DNA from: Rhizoctonia solani
Taxonomy: Eukaryota > Basidiomycota > Agaricomycetes > Cantharellales > Ceratobasidiaceae
Assembly: GCF_016906535.1 (NCBI RefSeq)
Contig: NC_057379.1
Location: 1,488,001-1,552,000, forward strand
Direction of reading: 5' to 3'
Length of the DNA stretch: 64,000 nucleotides
In this document: one piece after another, positions 48,745 to 60,465 of the stretch
How the letters are laid out: the number at the start of each line of letters is the position of its first letter
Position numbering within the stretch: position 1 is the first letter of the stretch
The notes under the pieces: model-generated
Told to the model about the DNA's origin: nothing
The model's database searches: none
The model's input: only the letters and a program-made list of their open reading frames with translations
Translations under genes and position numbers: made by a program

Positions 48745-50103
48745 TTACCCCTTTCCCAATTGGTACTTGGAGTCTTTGCCAATCTTGGCGGTTTCCTTGG
48801 CTTTCCCCTTGTCCTCCTTAGGGGTAGCCTTCCAGCCGGTTCTACACTTGGCAAACTTGTGCCCGGCCTTGCCACATTTCACGCAGAGACCTTCTGCGCG
48901 GCAGCAATTGCGCTTGTCCTCCAAGACGTAATTGGGATCAGAGGAGAGGGGGCTGGTTCTGGTGGCCTGCTGGCCGGTACTTGCCCCCCGGTTGGGGGTA
49001 GTAGAAGATTTGCCAGACTTATTACCCTGTTGCGGGTGGCTGGCTCTCTCCTCACGGAGGGCGTTGTCAATGATGAGGGCAGCATCTTGCAGCTCCCTCA
49101 GGGTATGGGGTTGCCTCTCCCTTGTGGCAATTTGTTTTTGGACCTCCCAGTGGAGTCCTTGCGCAAATTGACCGCAAAGTGCGGCATCGTTCCAGTCAAG
49201 TTCCATTTGCAGCGTGCAGAGCTTAGTGATATATTTGGCACAAGTGCCGGTCTGAGTGAGGGAAGTAATCTTCCGCTCCGCTGCTCTGGTTGCATCTGGG
49301 TTGCCAAAGGCGGCCAGGAATTCAACTTTGAACTCATCCACGGTCTGAATGAGCGCGCGGTGGGACCCTAGTTGGTCCAAGTGGGGGTGGGCCCAGGCCC
49401 CAGCTGCTTCTGTCATGTTCATGAGCAAGAAGCTTAGGACCTCCAGGTCCGAGGGGAACTGCCTCTGATTGAGGCGGACCCAGGCCAACATACAAGTCAG
49501 CCATTGTTTGGCCTCCGAGCCAATCTTGCCTTTAAAGGCATCTGGGTGATCCACTTTTACAGTGGAGGGGGCTGGAGGCAGCGCCGGAGTGACTTGGGGC
49601 GCTGCTGGAGGTGCTGTTGGGGCTGTTGGAGCCGGTCCTGAAGGGAAGGACAAGGAGGGATAGGGATTAAAAAGGGATAAGGGGTTGCGCCTGGGGGCCC
49701 CTGTGGAGATGATGGGGGCTGGGGCCCCAAGGAAAGGTTGAGCCTTGCCAATAGGCTTGGCTTTGGGCGCAGCCCTGGGAGTTTCCTCAACCGCGGGAGG
49801 TTTTTGATCTTCTGGGGTGTTGGGTCCCCGGGGGAGCTGGAGTTGGGCAAGCCCATCCTTGACAACATCGACTGCTTGGGAGATGTTTTCAACATTGGTG
49901 CAAACCTCTTGATTAATTTTGTTTTGTTCCAAGAGGGTCCGCTTGATGCGGTCGACTTGGGACTGGAGTCCCCAAAGGAGGTGGATGACCCTTTCAAGGC
50001 TGACTTTGCCAAGCTCAGGGGAGGCTGGCGGAAAGTTGGGTCCCAGCTGTCCTTGATCGACAGGGGAGCGGGCTTGAGAGGGCGGCCTGGAGCGGGTTGC
50101 CAT
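48745..50103 (-). CDS. TE-3 gag, 452 aa, intact
   Basis: Starts MATRSRPPSQARSPVDQGQ, has the coiled segment around NVENISQAVDVVKDGLAQLQ, a Pro-rich region, the capsid domain (VDHPDAFKGKIGSEAKQWL) and the knuckle CVKCGKAGHKFAKC. It ends KYQLGKG then TAA; GGGAAAG stands at the frameshift position and pol is in the -1 frame. The intact gag could in principle be supplied to other copies, but expression is unknown. Confidence 0.9.
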   Translation of the reverse strand: MATRSRPPSQARSPVDQGQLGPNFPPASPELGKVSLERVIHLLWGLQSQVDRIKRTLLEQNKINQEVCTNVENISQAVDVVKDGLAQLQLPRGPNTPEDQKPPAVEETPRAAPKAKPIGKAQPFLGAPAPIISTGAPRRNPLSLFNPYPSLSFPSGPAPTAPTAPPAAPQVTPALPPAPSTVKVDHPDAFKGKIGSEAKQWLTCMLAWVRLNQRQFPSDLEVLSFLLMNMTEAAGAWAHPHLDQLGSHRALIQTVDEFKVEFLAAFGNPDATRAAERKITSLTQTGTCAKYITKLCTLQMELDWNDAALCGQFAQGLHWEVQKQIATRERQPHTLRELQDAALIIDNALREERASHPQQGNKSGKSSTTPNRGASTGQQATRTSPLSSDPNYVLEDKRNCCRAEGLCVKCGKAGHKFAKCRTGWKATPKEDKGKAKETAKIGKDSKYQLGKG

Positions 50104-50587
50104 TGTATGTGTGGGGTATGAGCGTCCAGTGTGAGTGGTTGCCCGGGAAGAAGATTGAGGGGGAGTGCGGGAGGTAATAGTGGCAGTGTGAGAGGGGGTA
50201 GGTGCCTATATCAGGACTTATGAGCGCTTTATTACTTGATTGCTAAGACCTTGCGTCAAACAACCTAGCGTTGAACAGTAGGAATTGCTAATCACAGCCG
50301 TGGGCGGGCGTGATGTAGAACCCAATCTCTGCAAGCGGGTGTATCAGCTGTCTAGGTCTGCTGGTAAAAGGTGCGGCAACCGGGGGTATGCGGGCAATAG
50401 GGGTTGTCTGCCTTATAGCAATTTGGTACTAGGAGGGGACAACGCTGGTTTGATTATTGACAGCAAAAGGCAATCCTGATCTCCGGTATTTCCCTTGTGC
50501 TAGTACAGGAACCCTTCTTGTTGTTGAGCTAAGTGTGGTGTGTGCTGGTAGGCACGGCTTGCAACCAACTTAAGGTTGATTACCTAG

Positions 50588-51158
50588 TGTCCTAGACGTC
50601 TGTAAGGACGTCGAGGGCGTGGGCGCTTGTGGCCGTGTAGATGTACAGTTAGTACCGCTTAAGGCGGCAAGGTCTACCCTACAACGTCTAACTACTAAAC
50701 AACAATGACCAAGGCCTTATGGGCAATGGCAAACTACGTATGTACAGCGGAAGCAACGCTTAAGGCGTTGTAGTGTTACTTAGTGATCTGGCTGTAAGGC
50801 CTTGTACAAGTGGGGATACAACAAGAGGTAATCAACCTGGGTGTTACCATGGTCGGTTGGCCTCCTTATATATTCTACAGTAGTGCTAATTACAAATACA
50901 TTATATCCAATATCATAACCAATAAGAACCCCGCTCCGCAGTTGGCCTTACTCATGCATACGTGTCACTGACGTGTTGTGATGACATCATAGGTGGAGGT
51001 GGCTATGTGTGATGAATAAGCGCGGGTGGGGACGTGGCTTGGCGCTTAGCGTATGATATAAGCGCCGAAGTCACGTGATCGAAAATGTTGTCCGTATGTC
51101 TTCGTTTAAATTCGAGAAAATAGGAATAAATTCCCTGGTATTGACTGTGTCTACGACA
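50588..51158 (-). repeat. TE-3 5' LTR
   Basis: The minus strand reads TGTCGTAGACAC...CTAGGACA and contains AGGTTGATTACCT after TATATAAGG. The primer-binding site AGGTAATCAACCT follows at about 50585-50573 on minus, an exact 13-nt complement. Confidence 0.95.
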
Positions 51159-51311
51159 ACTGGGGCAAATTTTTCCTGTGGCCAGTTCTTCCTCAATGTG
51201 CTGTTTAAGGGCCTTTGATTCCACATCTGTCATGCCGTAGAGTGGACCGGGTGAGAGCTTGGCGTCTGGAACTAGATCAATTGCAATATCATATTCCCAA
51301 TGTGGGGGTAG
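51159..51311 (-). pseudogene. TE-1 protease-RT linker fragment
   Basis: Encodes LPPHWEYDIAIDLVPDAKL and GMTDVESKALKQHIEEELAT, the conserved segment before the RT palm. Cut on the right by the TE-4 LTR. Confidence 0.8.
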
Positions 51312-51759
51312 TGTCACGACTAAGCTTGGACCTATGATACAAGTAGGTTTAAAGTCTGTGGCCCTATCACCAATGGACTATGAAGCGGGGTAGAGGGCCA
51401 ACAAAGGGCCAAGGGGTATGGTAGGGTAGAGGGCAACTAGGCCTGGGTTATGAATTTCTTAGTAAGGTGCACTAATGGCCAACTAGGGGCCTGGGCAAGG
51501 GGTAGGAGTGAGCTTAGGATGAATTGACAAAGAGGTCAAGTCTTGCTTTTTAGCGGCAACTTGACCTGGCTTATATACATGAGGAGAGCCACATCAAAAA
51601 CAACAGTACTAAATAGTGAGTCATTTACAATTTCACATCACATATCAAATATGTCACGTGATCTTGATGAGTCATAAATATATACCAAAAAAGGAAACTA
51701 TCTTGGAAAAAAGGTAGAAAATAGTAAAAAATCATGTCATACCAATGAAGGTCATGACA
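51312..51759 (-). repeat. TE-4 3' LTR, 448 bp
   Basis: On minus: TGTCATGACC...TAGTCGTGACA, with TGTATATAAGCC as promoter. It directly follows a purine tract (complement of TTACCCCCTCTTC at 51758 on). Confidence 0.85.
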
Positions 51760-51764
51760 TTACC

Positions 51765-54700
51765 CCCTCTTCAGGCTCCAACTGCATCAGGGTGTTCCTT
51801 GTGAAATTCCTCTAGGACTTCTTGAGCATTTTCCACATTATCTATTGGCTCCCACAAATTACTTCCTTCATCATAACCTTTCCATTTGACCAGGTACCAT
51901 AATTTTTTTGTTTTCCCTCATCCCTTCCACTTGCTATCTAGGATTTTTTCTACTTCATATTCCTCTTCACCTTCTTCTGTGATGATAGGCGCAGGTTGAG
52001 GAGGATCACGTCCGTGAGGGTTGGGGTGGAACTTTGTTAGAAGATTAATATGAAAAACTGGATGTATGCGCATAGTATGGGGTAGTTGAAGTTTATATGC
52101 GTGCAATCCAATTTTTTTGACTACTAAGTAGGGACCTAGTTTTTTATGGCTGAGTTTGATGGATGGTCTATTGGTAGATATATTTTGGTGGCTCAACCAG
52201 ACCTTGTCCCCTACTTGGATTTCTTCTTCCTCCCTATGCCTTTGATTGTAGAAGTATTTCATCCGTTCTTGCAATAATGACAGTGCTGCCTTAACCTCAT
52301 CATAGCCTTTTTCCAAAAACTCTGCATGTTCATCTGCATTTGGGGTAGATTTGTCTGTTTTCTGACCCACAGAGAATTGGGGGTTTAGTCCATAACATAT
52401 CTGGAACGGAGATTTACCCATGGAAGATTGCTTAAGATTGTTGAGCGCAAACTTGGCTAAAGGAAGTAGAGATACCCAGTCCAATTGGCGGTGGTTTCCA
52501 AACATACGGATGAAAATTTCAGCTTCCCGTTGTATTTGTTCTGTCTGTCCATCTGTTTGCGGATGGTAGGCTGTAGAGTATGTGGGTTTAATGTCCAGCC
52601 TTTTATATAGGTGACAAATGAACTTGGCATTGAACGTAGGGCCTCTGTCTGAAACCGTACTTCTGGGGAGACCGTGTAATTTCCATATATACGTGATAAA
52701 GAGGTTGGCAATATCAATAGCCAACGCCGTGGATTGAGTGGGGATGAAGTGAACCATTTTTGAGAATCGGTCAATGACAGTGAGGATGGCGTCAAAACCT
52801 TCTGAGATTGGTAGTCCTACAATCATGTCATAGGCAATGTCTTCCCAAGGGCGTTTGGGAATCTGTAATGGCTTTAACAGTCCTACTGGTACCTGATTGG
52901 TTGGTTTTGATCAAATACATGTTTCACAGTGGCTGACATAGGAGTTGACAAACTTTTTCATGGATGGCCAATAATAATTCCTCGAGACAAGTTCCAAAGT
53001 TCTGGCTTGTCCCGGATGTCCCGCAGCTAATGCATTGTGCCTAGATTCCAAGATAAGGTTTCTAATAGTATCATCCTTAGGTACAAAGATTTTCCCTTGA
53101 TGCCATAGTAATCCTTCTTTTAGTTCCCAATCTGTGACCTTTTCCTTGCCCTGAAGTTTATGTAGGATTTCTTTCAGACGGTTATCCTCATAAATGGCTT
53201 TGCCAATTAGATCATTGATTTCCTGATCCAGAGTGATTGATGCAATGAAAAGTTCCGGTTTCAGGAGAACTTGGTTCTCTACCCCTCCTTCAAGGGGCAC
53301 TAAATTGTAGCGTTGTGAGAGGATATTGGCTTTTTTATTCTGTGCTCCAGGCCTGTAAATGATCTGGAAATTATAGTCCACTAGGAAGTTTGCCCATTGG
53401 ATTTGACGTTTGTTCAAAGATTGTGATGTGGAAAAGTATTCCAAGTTCTTATGATCTGTCAGAACCTGAACTGGTAGTTCCAACCCTTCTAATAAATGAC
53501 ACCATTCCTTGAATGCCCTAATGACTGCTAATAGCTCCTTGTCAAAAATATTGTAATTCTTTTCAGCTGGTGATAGGGATTTTGATAAATATGCTACAGG
53601 GCCCAGTTTCCCTTCAAGGTTATGCTGGGATAGTATTGCTCCAGTGGCATAGTTTGATGCGTCACATTCCACGTAAAATTGTCTTGTGGTATCAGGTTGT
53701 AAAAGCAGAGGTGCGGAGGTAAGGCATTTCTTTAGACCATTGAAGGATTGTTGTTCTGTTAAGTCCCATTTCCAAGTACTATCTTTTTTGAGCAAATTGT
53801 ACAAGGGTTGTGCCATGTTGCCAAAATTGGGGATAAATTGTCTATAAAAATTCACAAATCCTAAGAATTCCTGGATGTTTTTGACATTCTTAGGTGTTGA
53901 CCAATTCATTGCATCTGTGACTTTAGATTGATCAACTTCTATGCCAAATTTGGATATAATAAACCCTAAATAATCGATTTTCTTGACATGGAAGTGGCAT
54001 TTCTTGATGTTGCAAAAGAGGTTGTTGTCCTGTAGCCTCCTGAGTACTTCTTGCACATGAATTTTGTGGTCTTCTTTGTTCAAGGAAAAGACTAAAATAT
54101 TGTCCAGGTATATGATGACGTAAACATCCAATAGGTCTCTGAATATCTCATTCATCATATCTTGAAAAGCCGCCGGTGCATTTGTTAATCCAAAAGGCAT
54201 GACCAAATATTCAAATAATCCGTATTTTGTTTTGAAGGCTGTTTTCCATTTGTTGCCTTCTTTAATTTGGACTAAGTTATATCCTGCTCTGAGGTTGAAT
54301 TTACTAAAAATCTTAGCACCTTGTAGTTTCTTGATAAGATTTTGTGGCAAGGGTAGGGGGTAGGCATTCTTCTTGGTCATGCTGTTCAGTCATTGATAAT
54401 CTACACACATGCGTAATTTCCCGTTTTTCTTCTTGACAAATAATATGGGAGAGGCCATTGGGGACTTAGACGGGCAGACCAGACCTGCTTTTAGTTGCTT
54501 TTCAATGGTTTCCCTAAGTTTGGCATCTTCCCTTGGGCCTAGGCTGTAGATGGGGCCATGTTGGGGTTTTGCGTCAGGGAGCAATTTGATAGCAATATTG
54601 TAAGGACGGTGAGGAGGCAATTTGGATGATTCTTCCTCGGAAAAAACCCTGGAAAATTCTTGATAAGGGATGGGGATTTCTTCTACCGCTTTAAGTTCTA

Positions 54701-55213
54701 AAACGGCAGGTATTGATAAACAATTATTGGAGCAATATGATGAATTAAAAACAAGCGTGTGCTTTTCCCATGAAATTTGGGGATTGTGCTTTTTTAGCCA
54801 CGCCATTCCTAAAACTAACTGATGATTGCCAATGTTTGAAATATGGCAGTCTAGCTCTTTGGTATGATTGCCAATGGTACATTTAAAACAAGTGAAATGG
54901 GTGATTTGGCCGGAATCAATTTCTCAACCATCAATGACACGTAATTTTTTAGGGATTGGGTGTAGATATGTGGGGAGTTGGTGTGTTTTAACCAAAAGAG
55001 GGTGTATGAAGCAAGAAGTTGCTCCAGAATCAATCATGGCTTTTCCCTGAAAGGGTTTTGCCAAAAAGCTAGATTTTTGAGTTTTGGGAGATTCACACGG
55101 ATTTGCAGTAAACAACGCATATATTTGAGATGAGTTACATAAAGAAAGAATTTCTAAGTCGTTGTTTACATGATGCAAATCCGCTAGCATACAGCCAAGT
55201 GCCTTACTCCTTA
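51765..55213 (-). pseudogene. TE-4 pol with four TGA stops
   Basis: Single phase throughout. Protease AMIDSGATSCFIHP (about 55040), RT with SPILFVKKKNGKLRMCVDYQ / TGA (54390-54392) / LNSMTKKNAYPLPLPQNL and active site IYLDNILVFS (Asn for Asp), RNase H ECDASNYATGAILSQ, integrase zinc part HPGQARTLELVSRNYYWPSM ... CETCI / TGA (52911-52913), catalytic core DRFSK, SDRGPTFNAK and TDGQTEQIQ, VWLSHQNI region, and a C-terminal chromodomain split by TGA at 51918-51920. Inactive. Confidence 0.85.
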
Positions 55214-56653
55214 ATCGGCCTTGGCTTTTCCTTTTCCTGACTCCTCCTTGTCAGAGACAACTTTGATCCGATTTTCCTCTTTAGGCCTTTCCCAAGACCA
55301 TTCAACGTTAGCCACATGTCCAGACATGGGCTTAGAGGGACAATTGCGCGCAAAATGACCTTTTCCGCCGCATACATGGCATGTAAGGCTTGAAAATCCT
55401 CTTCCATCAAGATCCATGGGGCCTGGACCTTTAGAGTTTGAGGCTAGAACAGGAGTAGGCGCAATGATGGTTTTAACAGGCGTAGCGGCAGCAGGGCATT
55501 CATCTTTTTTGAGGGATGGGAATGGGATCATTGTGTCCTTGGTTTCCCCATTCCACCTGATGTTGGGCATATTGCCAGAAGTTGTGCATACAATTGAGGT
55601 GATGGCGCCTTTCTTGGCGCGGCGAGTAGTGGGATCAATCATGTAGACATTGTCCCCAACGTTGAGACAAGTGCGAGCGGGAGTGGGGTTGGAAGTGGAA
55701 GTGGGGACAACAGTAGGAGTGGCACAAACAGTGGAGACAGAGGGGTTGGATAGACGTGTAGATTCAATATGGTTAGCAATTTCCTCTGCCTTGTCATAAA
55801 CCTGTTGGGCTGTAGCGCGACGCCATTGGAACATAGTGGATAGCATAATATCCTTGATTTCATTTTTTAGACCGTCATAGTACTTGTCGCGCAGTGTCTC
55901 ATTGCTGTAACCCAGGGACACGGAGTATTGTTGGAATTCCCGGGTATATTCCTGAACCAATGCCTTCTGCCGCAAGTTATTCCATTTTTGACGGTACTTC
56001 TCATCGCAATTAGTGTCCACATAATGCTTAGTGAACTCTGCCCAGAATATGCCAATATCCTCCAATAATGGGACCGCTTCTCCCCTGAAAACCTTCCTTT
56101 CTTTATAGGGGCAAACCCAATCTTCTGCTGCACCTTCAAAATATGACGTTACCCACAATATTTTCTCTTTGTGGGATCTATTAGCTCCTTTTGCCCTTAT
56201 ATATGCCTGACAGGCAATAATAAAGTTGAGGGCGTCTTCCTTTTTACCACCAAACTTGTTGGGCTTGGCAAACTTCAGATCTGAATTAGAAGATGTAGGG
56301 GCAGGTGGGGGATTGGTGGAGGTGGCTGCGCTAGTACCAGCAGGTGGAGGTGGAGGAGCTGTGGAACGTGAAGGGGAAAGGTGAATAAGCTGGTCTTGCA
56401 CTACTTGGATGGAAGCAGCCGCTCCTTGGATTTGGTTGGAATAAAATATATGTTGATTACGTGATTGCTCTCAATGTTCCTCTAATTCTGCCCTTAACAA
56501 CGCAATTTGATCATGTTGCGCATCATAGGATCCTTGTAGTTGAGAGAATTCTTTTTTTAAAATCATCATGTTTTGGGCAACCATGTTGTAAATTGGGGGA
56601 AAAGAGGTTGAGACTCTGGTGCTGAGCAGAGTCTGTGTTGGAAGATTTCCCAA
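55211..56653 (-). pseudogene. TE-4 gag
   Basis: From 56653 (MGNLPTQTLLSTRV) a coiled-coil leader runs to TGA at 56471-56473 (ELEEH/EQSRNQ). The rest is open to TAA at 55211. The capsid part contains PNKFGGKKEDALNFIIACQA and WNNLRQKALVQEYTREFQQY; the knuckle is CHVCGGKGHFARNC. A Ser/Thr/Pro-rich stretch lies between. Pol follows in the -1 frame, but I see no clear slippery heptamer here. Confidence 0.8.
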
Positions 56654-57816
56654 TTTCCAAGCTAAGTAAAGAAGTAGCTTCTTTAGGGTTCTCTGGGTCT
56701 AGCTATCTTGAATACAATCAACTACAGATATATCTTTTCTCAGTGTAAAGTGTCTTAGTAAGTATTTCTGTAAGAGCAAGAGTACTGGCTCAGGTTCCCT
56801 TTGGCAGAGATAGTTATGTAAGTTTCACTCCTAGTTGCAGGAACTAACTGGTTACTTAGTATATATCCTTCTTTAAGGATGATTGCCTTCTGTTCACTTA
56901 ACCTAAGAACTCTGTATCAGGTCTACAACCTTTCCACACTATGGGTACTTGGGAGATCCACTTATACAAGTTTAAGTTATTTGAAATCTTGAGGCACAAT
57001 ATATCACACAATTGAGGGGGGCAAGCCCAAACCCAAGAGTGACAGTCAACAGTAACAGTGAGTGGTAAGAGTGAAGGGTGGGTGCCCTCCAAGGGTATGC
57101 AAGAGTCCCCTTTTATACCCTAGAGTGGCAAGGTTACTGAGTCATTCACCTAGTCAGAGTATGAATATGACTTGCTTAGGACTGTGCTTCCTAAGACTTT
57201 GATTGGTGGGTGGGAAGGCACAGATATGACTAGGATGGAATGTGGCTGCTCTTGGGTTGAACTGCAATTAGTTAAAAATAGAAACATCTAAATACATGAC
57301 TCAGTCTATCAAGAAATGCTTGGCAGCCAATGAGCACTTAGAGTGAGTCATTAGTGTGAGTCATTCTGGTGGCAAGCAGAATGACTCATAAGCAGGATTC
57401 GCAGTGCCACTAGAAATTACTAGATAAGGAGAACCTTAGTAATCTCATGAGAGGTATGACTCAATTAAGCTAGGAATAAGGTTCATTTCCCAAGTTAGAG
57501 CTAGTCAAGTGATGAGCTAGATGTAAAGATACAAATATAATGATTAGTAAGGTACTTGAGCCACATAGATAAAATCTTGTGAAGCTAATATCTCCATGAA
57601 ATCTTATCGTATGAGCACGTGACAGGCAGCGTTAGAACGAGCGGAAGGAGCTCTATTGAACGATATGTAACACATACAGTCAATATGAGCGTTACATAGA
57701 GTAATGACAGGAATAATGGAAAATAGGAGTCAAATGGCCATTAAATCAGAAAGTCAGATATATACAGATTATTGTGGATGGTGAGCTGTGAATGCAAAAA
57801 GGTGTGATACATAACA
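56636..57816 (-). repeat. LTR-like block of about 1181 bp at the 5' side of TE-4
   Basis: On minus it begins TGTTATGTATC and ends TTCCAACA, with GGGTATAAAAGGGGAC (about 57125-57110) as a strong TATA box. No coding content. It is TG...CA bounded but does not resemble the 448-bp LTR at the other end. It overlaps the first 18 bases of the gag leader frame. It could be the 5' LTR of a recombinant element or an independent LTR. Confidence 0.5.
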
Positions 57817-57821
57817 GGGTA

Positions 57822-58736
57822 AACATTCTTTTTTGTCCGGTTATTCAAGCGGCGGTAGTCAACAACTAAACAACGGGAACCATCTTTTTTAGGGACAAAC
57901 ATCACGGGGGAGCTGATGGGAGATTTGCTAGGACGTATTTTGCCCGCCTTGAGTTTGTCCCTAAGCCAGTCCTTGAGCGTGGCGGACTCAGCGTCGGTCA
58001 TACTATAGAGAGGCAAATTAAGGGGGCCTTCCTTGGTGAGTTCAATTCCAATGTCGCAGTGCCTGTGAGGTGGGAGCTTATTGAATTCTTCTTCTCCAAA
58101 TACCTTAGCGTATTGGTGGTACTTGGAGGGTACTCCTTCAAGGGGTTTCTTGTCAGCTTCCTCCTCTTTGGCAATGGCTACGTGTTCTGGGGGCGTGTGA
58201 GGGAATGAGAGGGTGCGCAAGTTCCAATCTATTTCCGGGTTATGGGCGTCCAACCATTTTAGGCCTAAGATGGCTGAGTGGTTTCCAGTGTTACATATGA
58301 GGAATGTTTCCGTCATCTTCTTGCCATCAAAGGTAAAGGTTAGTGACGCCTTTTTCCAGATTTTGCCAGCCTGGGGGCTTGACCCATCGAGCATAGTAAC
58401 GGTGCGGGGAGTTGGGAGGTCTATGAGAGGTAGGCGTAATGCCTCAGCGGTACGGGGGTGAAGGAATGACAATGTGGCGCCTGAGTCTATCAGGACTTCT
58501 AAGTGTTCCGCTTGTTTCTCTGGTTTAATCGAGATTGTGAACAGGGGGGAAATTCTATTGTTACTATCCAATATATTACAAATTTCAATAAAACCAGAGT
58601 CCTTGGGGTCCTTGCGCGCGGCAGCAGGTACCCTTACTCTTTTCCCAACTGGTACTTGGAGTCTTTGCCAATCTTGGCGGTTTCCTTGGCCTTCCCCTTT
58701 TCCTCGATAGGGGTGGCCTTCCAGCCCGTGCGGCAC
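57822..58736 (-). pseudogene. TE-5 pol fragment: protease and start of RT
   Basis: RVRVPAAARKDPKDSGFIEI, protease LIDSGATLSFLHPRTAEAL, linker LPPHRHCDIGIELTKEGPL, RT start FVPKKDGSRCLVVDYRRLNN. Truncated at KKNVYP; the following codons derive from the neighbouring element. Confidence 0.9.
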
Positions 58737-60050
58737 TCTGCAAACTTATGACCCATTTTACCGCATTTGATACAGGCGCCTGCGGCGCGGCGGCAATTGC
58801 GTTCCTCCTCCGATACAAAGTTGGGGTCATCGGAGAGCTTCTTCAAACCGGTAGTTGATTGACCGGTACTTGTCCCCCTTGCGGGGTTGGATGATTTGCT
58901 AGACTTATTATCCCTTGGTGGGTGGCTAGCGCGCTCTTTGCGGAGAGCGTTGTTGATGACAAGTGCTGCGTTTTGCAGCTCGAGGAGGGTGCGGGGTTGG
59001 TGCTTGCGGGTGGCAATCTGGCGGCTGACCTCCCAGTGGAGGCCGCGGGCAAACTGGCCTCAAAGGGCTGCGTTGTTCCAGTCCAGTTCCATCGCTAGGG
59101 TCCTGAACTTTGTGATGTAGTCCGTGCATGTGCCGGACTGGGTGAGAGTGGTGATCTTCCGCTTGGCAGCCCTTGTGGCGTCAGGGTCACCAAATGCCGC
59201 CAAAAACTCCAGTTTGAAACCTTTGACCGTCTGAATAATGGCCCGGTGCGAGCCTAGCTGGTTGAGGTGAGGGTGGGCCCAGGCCCCAGCAGTGTCCTTC
59301 ATATTCATCAAGAGGAAGGATAATACCTCTTGATTGGTGGGGAACATTTGGGAGTTGAGACGGGTCCAGGCTAACATACGAGTTAGCCACTGCTTTGCTT
59401 CGCTCCCTATTTTGCCTGTGTAGGCGTCGGGGTGGTCAACCTTGACTGGAGCGGGATAGGCGGCAACTGGAGCCGGAGGTGGAGGGGCGGATGTCCCAAT
59501 CGGGGATTGGAGACGCAGAGATGGAGGGGGAGATGGTACTTGCGGGGGAGCAGCTCTTCTTGGGGTTGACCTTGGGTTCTTCTGACCAGAAGGGGACCCT
59601 ACTAGCCAATCCAACAGGCTCGGTTTTTGGTAGGGGGCGTGGCGTTTCTTCCACAGCCTTGGTTTGGAGTCCTTTGGGTGTGCGGGGACCATGGGTTTGT
59701 AGGGACCTGAGCCCATCCTTGACAACATTGACAGTTTGGGAGATGTTCTCAACATTTGTCCGGGTCTCGATTCCGGCTTCCTTGATCTCGGCAATTTCTT
59801 GCTCAAGGCGTTCAATTTGGCCAAGGAGGCCAAGGAGGAGCCGTGTGACTTGTTCAAGGGATACCTTGCCAAATTCAACAGAGGTGGTTGGCGGAAGTGC
59901 GGGTTCCAGGTATCCTTGATCAAAGGGGGATTGGGCTTGAGAGGCTGTCCTGGAGCGGGTAGCCATGGTCGGTTGTGGGTAGGAGCGGCCAGCGTGTGAA
60001 GAGGCCCGCAAAGAAGAGCGCGTGGGGGTACGCAAGGTAATGGTGGGCAA
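58637..60050 (-). pseudogene. TE-5 gag, one frame change and one TGA
   Basis: The N-terminal part (ATG at 59966, MATRSRTASQAQSPFDQGYL) is in one frame; from about 59560 the homology continues in another (PPPAPVAAYPAPVKVDHPDA, capsid GKIGSEAKQWLTRMLAWTRL). TGA at 59060-59062 (WNNAAL/GQFARG) replaces Arg. The knuckle is CIKCGKMGHKFAEC and the gag end is KYQLGKE with GGGAAAA before the TAA. Confidence 0.85.
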
Positions 60051-60465
60051 GTGGGAGTGATGGGGGCTATGTAGCCAAGGGTGCCTATATCAGGACTTAT
60101 GGGGCGCTTTATTGTTCTGGCGCTAAGAGTCTGCGTCAACCGCCTAGCGTTGGACAGTCCCTTCAAACTAATCAACAGCCGTGAGCGGGCGTGATGTAGA
60201 GCGGGTTTTCTGCAAGCGGGTGGATCTGCTGATTGACTCTGCTGACAATTGGTGTGGTGACCAGGGGTATGCGGGCAATAGGGATAGCCTGCCTTATAGC
60301 AATTTGCTACTACGTGGGACCAACAGCTCTTTGATTATTCCAGCTGAAAGGGGAGTCCGATCACGTGTTTTTGCTTGTGCTAGTACAGGTATCCTTCTCG
60401 GGGGTTGGAACTTAGTAGAGATGGGTGCAGAACGGTTTGCAACCGACGTAAGGTTGATTACCTAG

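Larger units (their letters stand above)
44751..51158 (-). mobile_element. TE-3: full-length Ty3/gypsy chromodomain element, inactivated
   Basis: 6408 bp, same family as TE-2, opposite orientation, inserted in the RT start of TE-1. LTRs are 571 bp (44751-45321 and 50588-51158), flanked by ACTGG (44746-44750 and 51159-51163). The LTRs differ at about ten sites, all CpG against TpG or CpA, so it is older than TE-2. Gag is intact; pol carries three TGA stops. Confidence 0.95.
35028..51311 (-). mobile_element. TE-1: Ty3/gypsy chromodomain element, old, holding two nested elements, 5' part missing
   Basis: Host element of the nest. In minus-strand order: protease-RT linker 51311-51159, [TE-3], 44750-42932, [TE-2], 36512-35610, then the 3' LTR 35609-35028. 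Removing TE-3 plus one ACTGG copy gives an unbroken [18 protein letters not shown]; removing TE-2 plus one GCAGC copy gives WKLHGLPVKTVLD. It is a different family from TE-2/3/5/6 but has the same pol order. Gag, protease and the 5' LTR are not found. It inserted into the DUF6535 gene. Four TGA stops interrupt pol (44314, 36485, 36152, 35948). Confidence 0.8.
51312..57816 (-). mobile_element. TE-4: second lineage of Ty3/gypsy element with unlike terminal repeats
   Basis: Gag-pol of a lineage distinct from TE-1/2/3. The left end is a 448-bp LTR (51312-51759). The right end is a different 1181-bp LTR-like block (56636-57816). The left flank is TE-1 and the right flank is TE-5, so the block is not a simple nested insertion into one target. 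Pol carries TGA stops at 51918, 52911, 54390 and 54924, and the gag leader one at 56471. Confidence 0.7.

Noticed and set aside
48670..49371. 233-aa plus frame
   Set aside because: Antisense shadow of TE-3 gag.
51306..57821. GGGTA on both sides of TE-4 as a true target duplication
   Set aside because: The left copy is followed by an extra G before the LTR and the two flanks come from different elements, so I do not call it a TSD.
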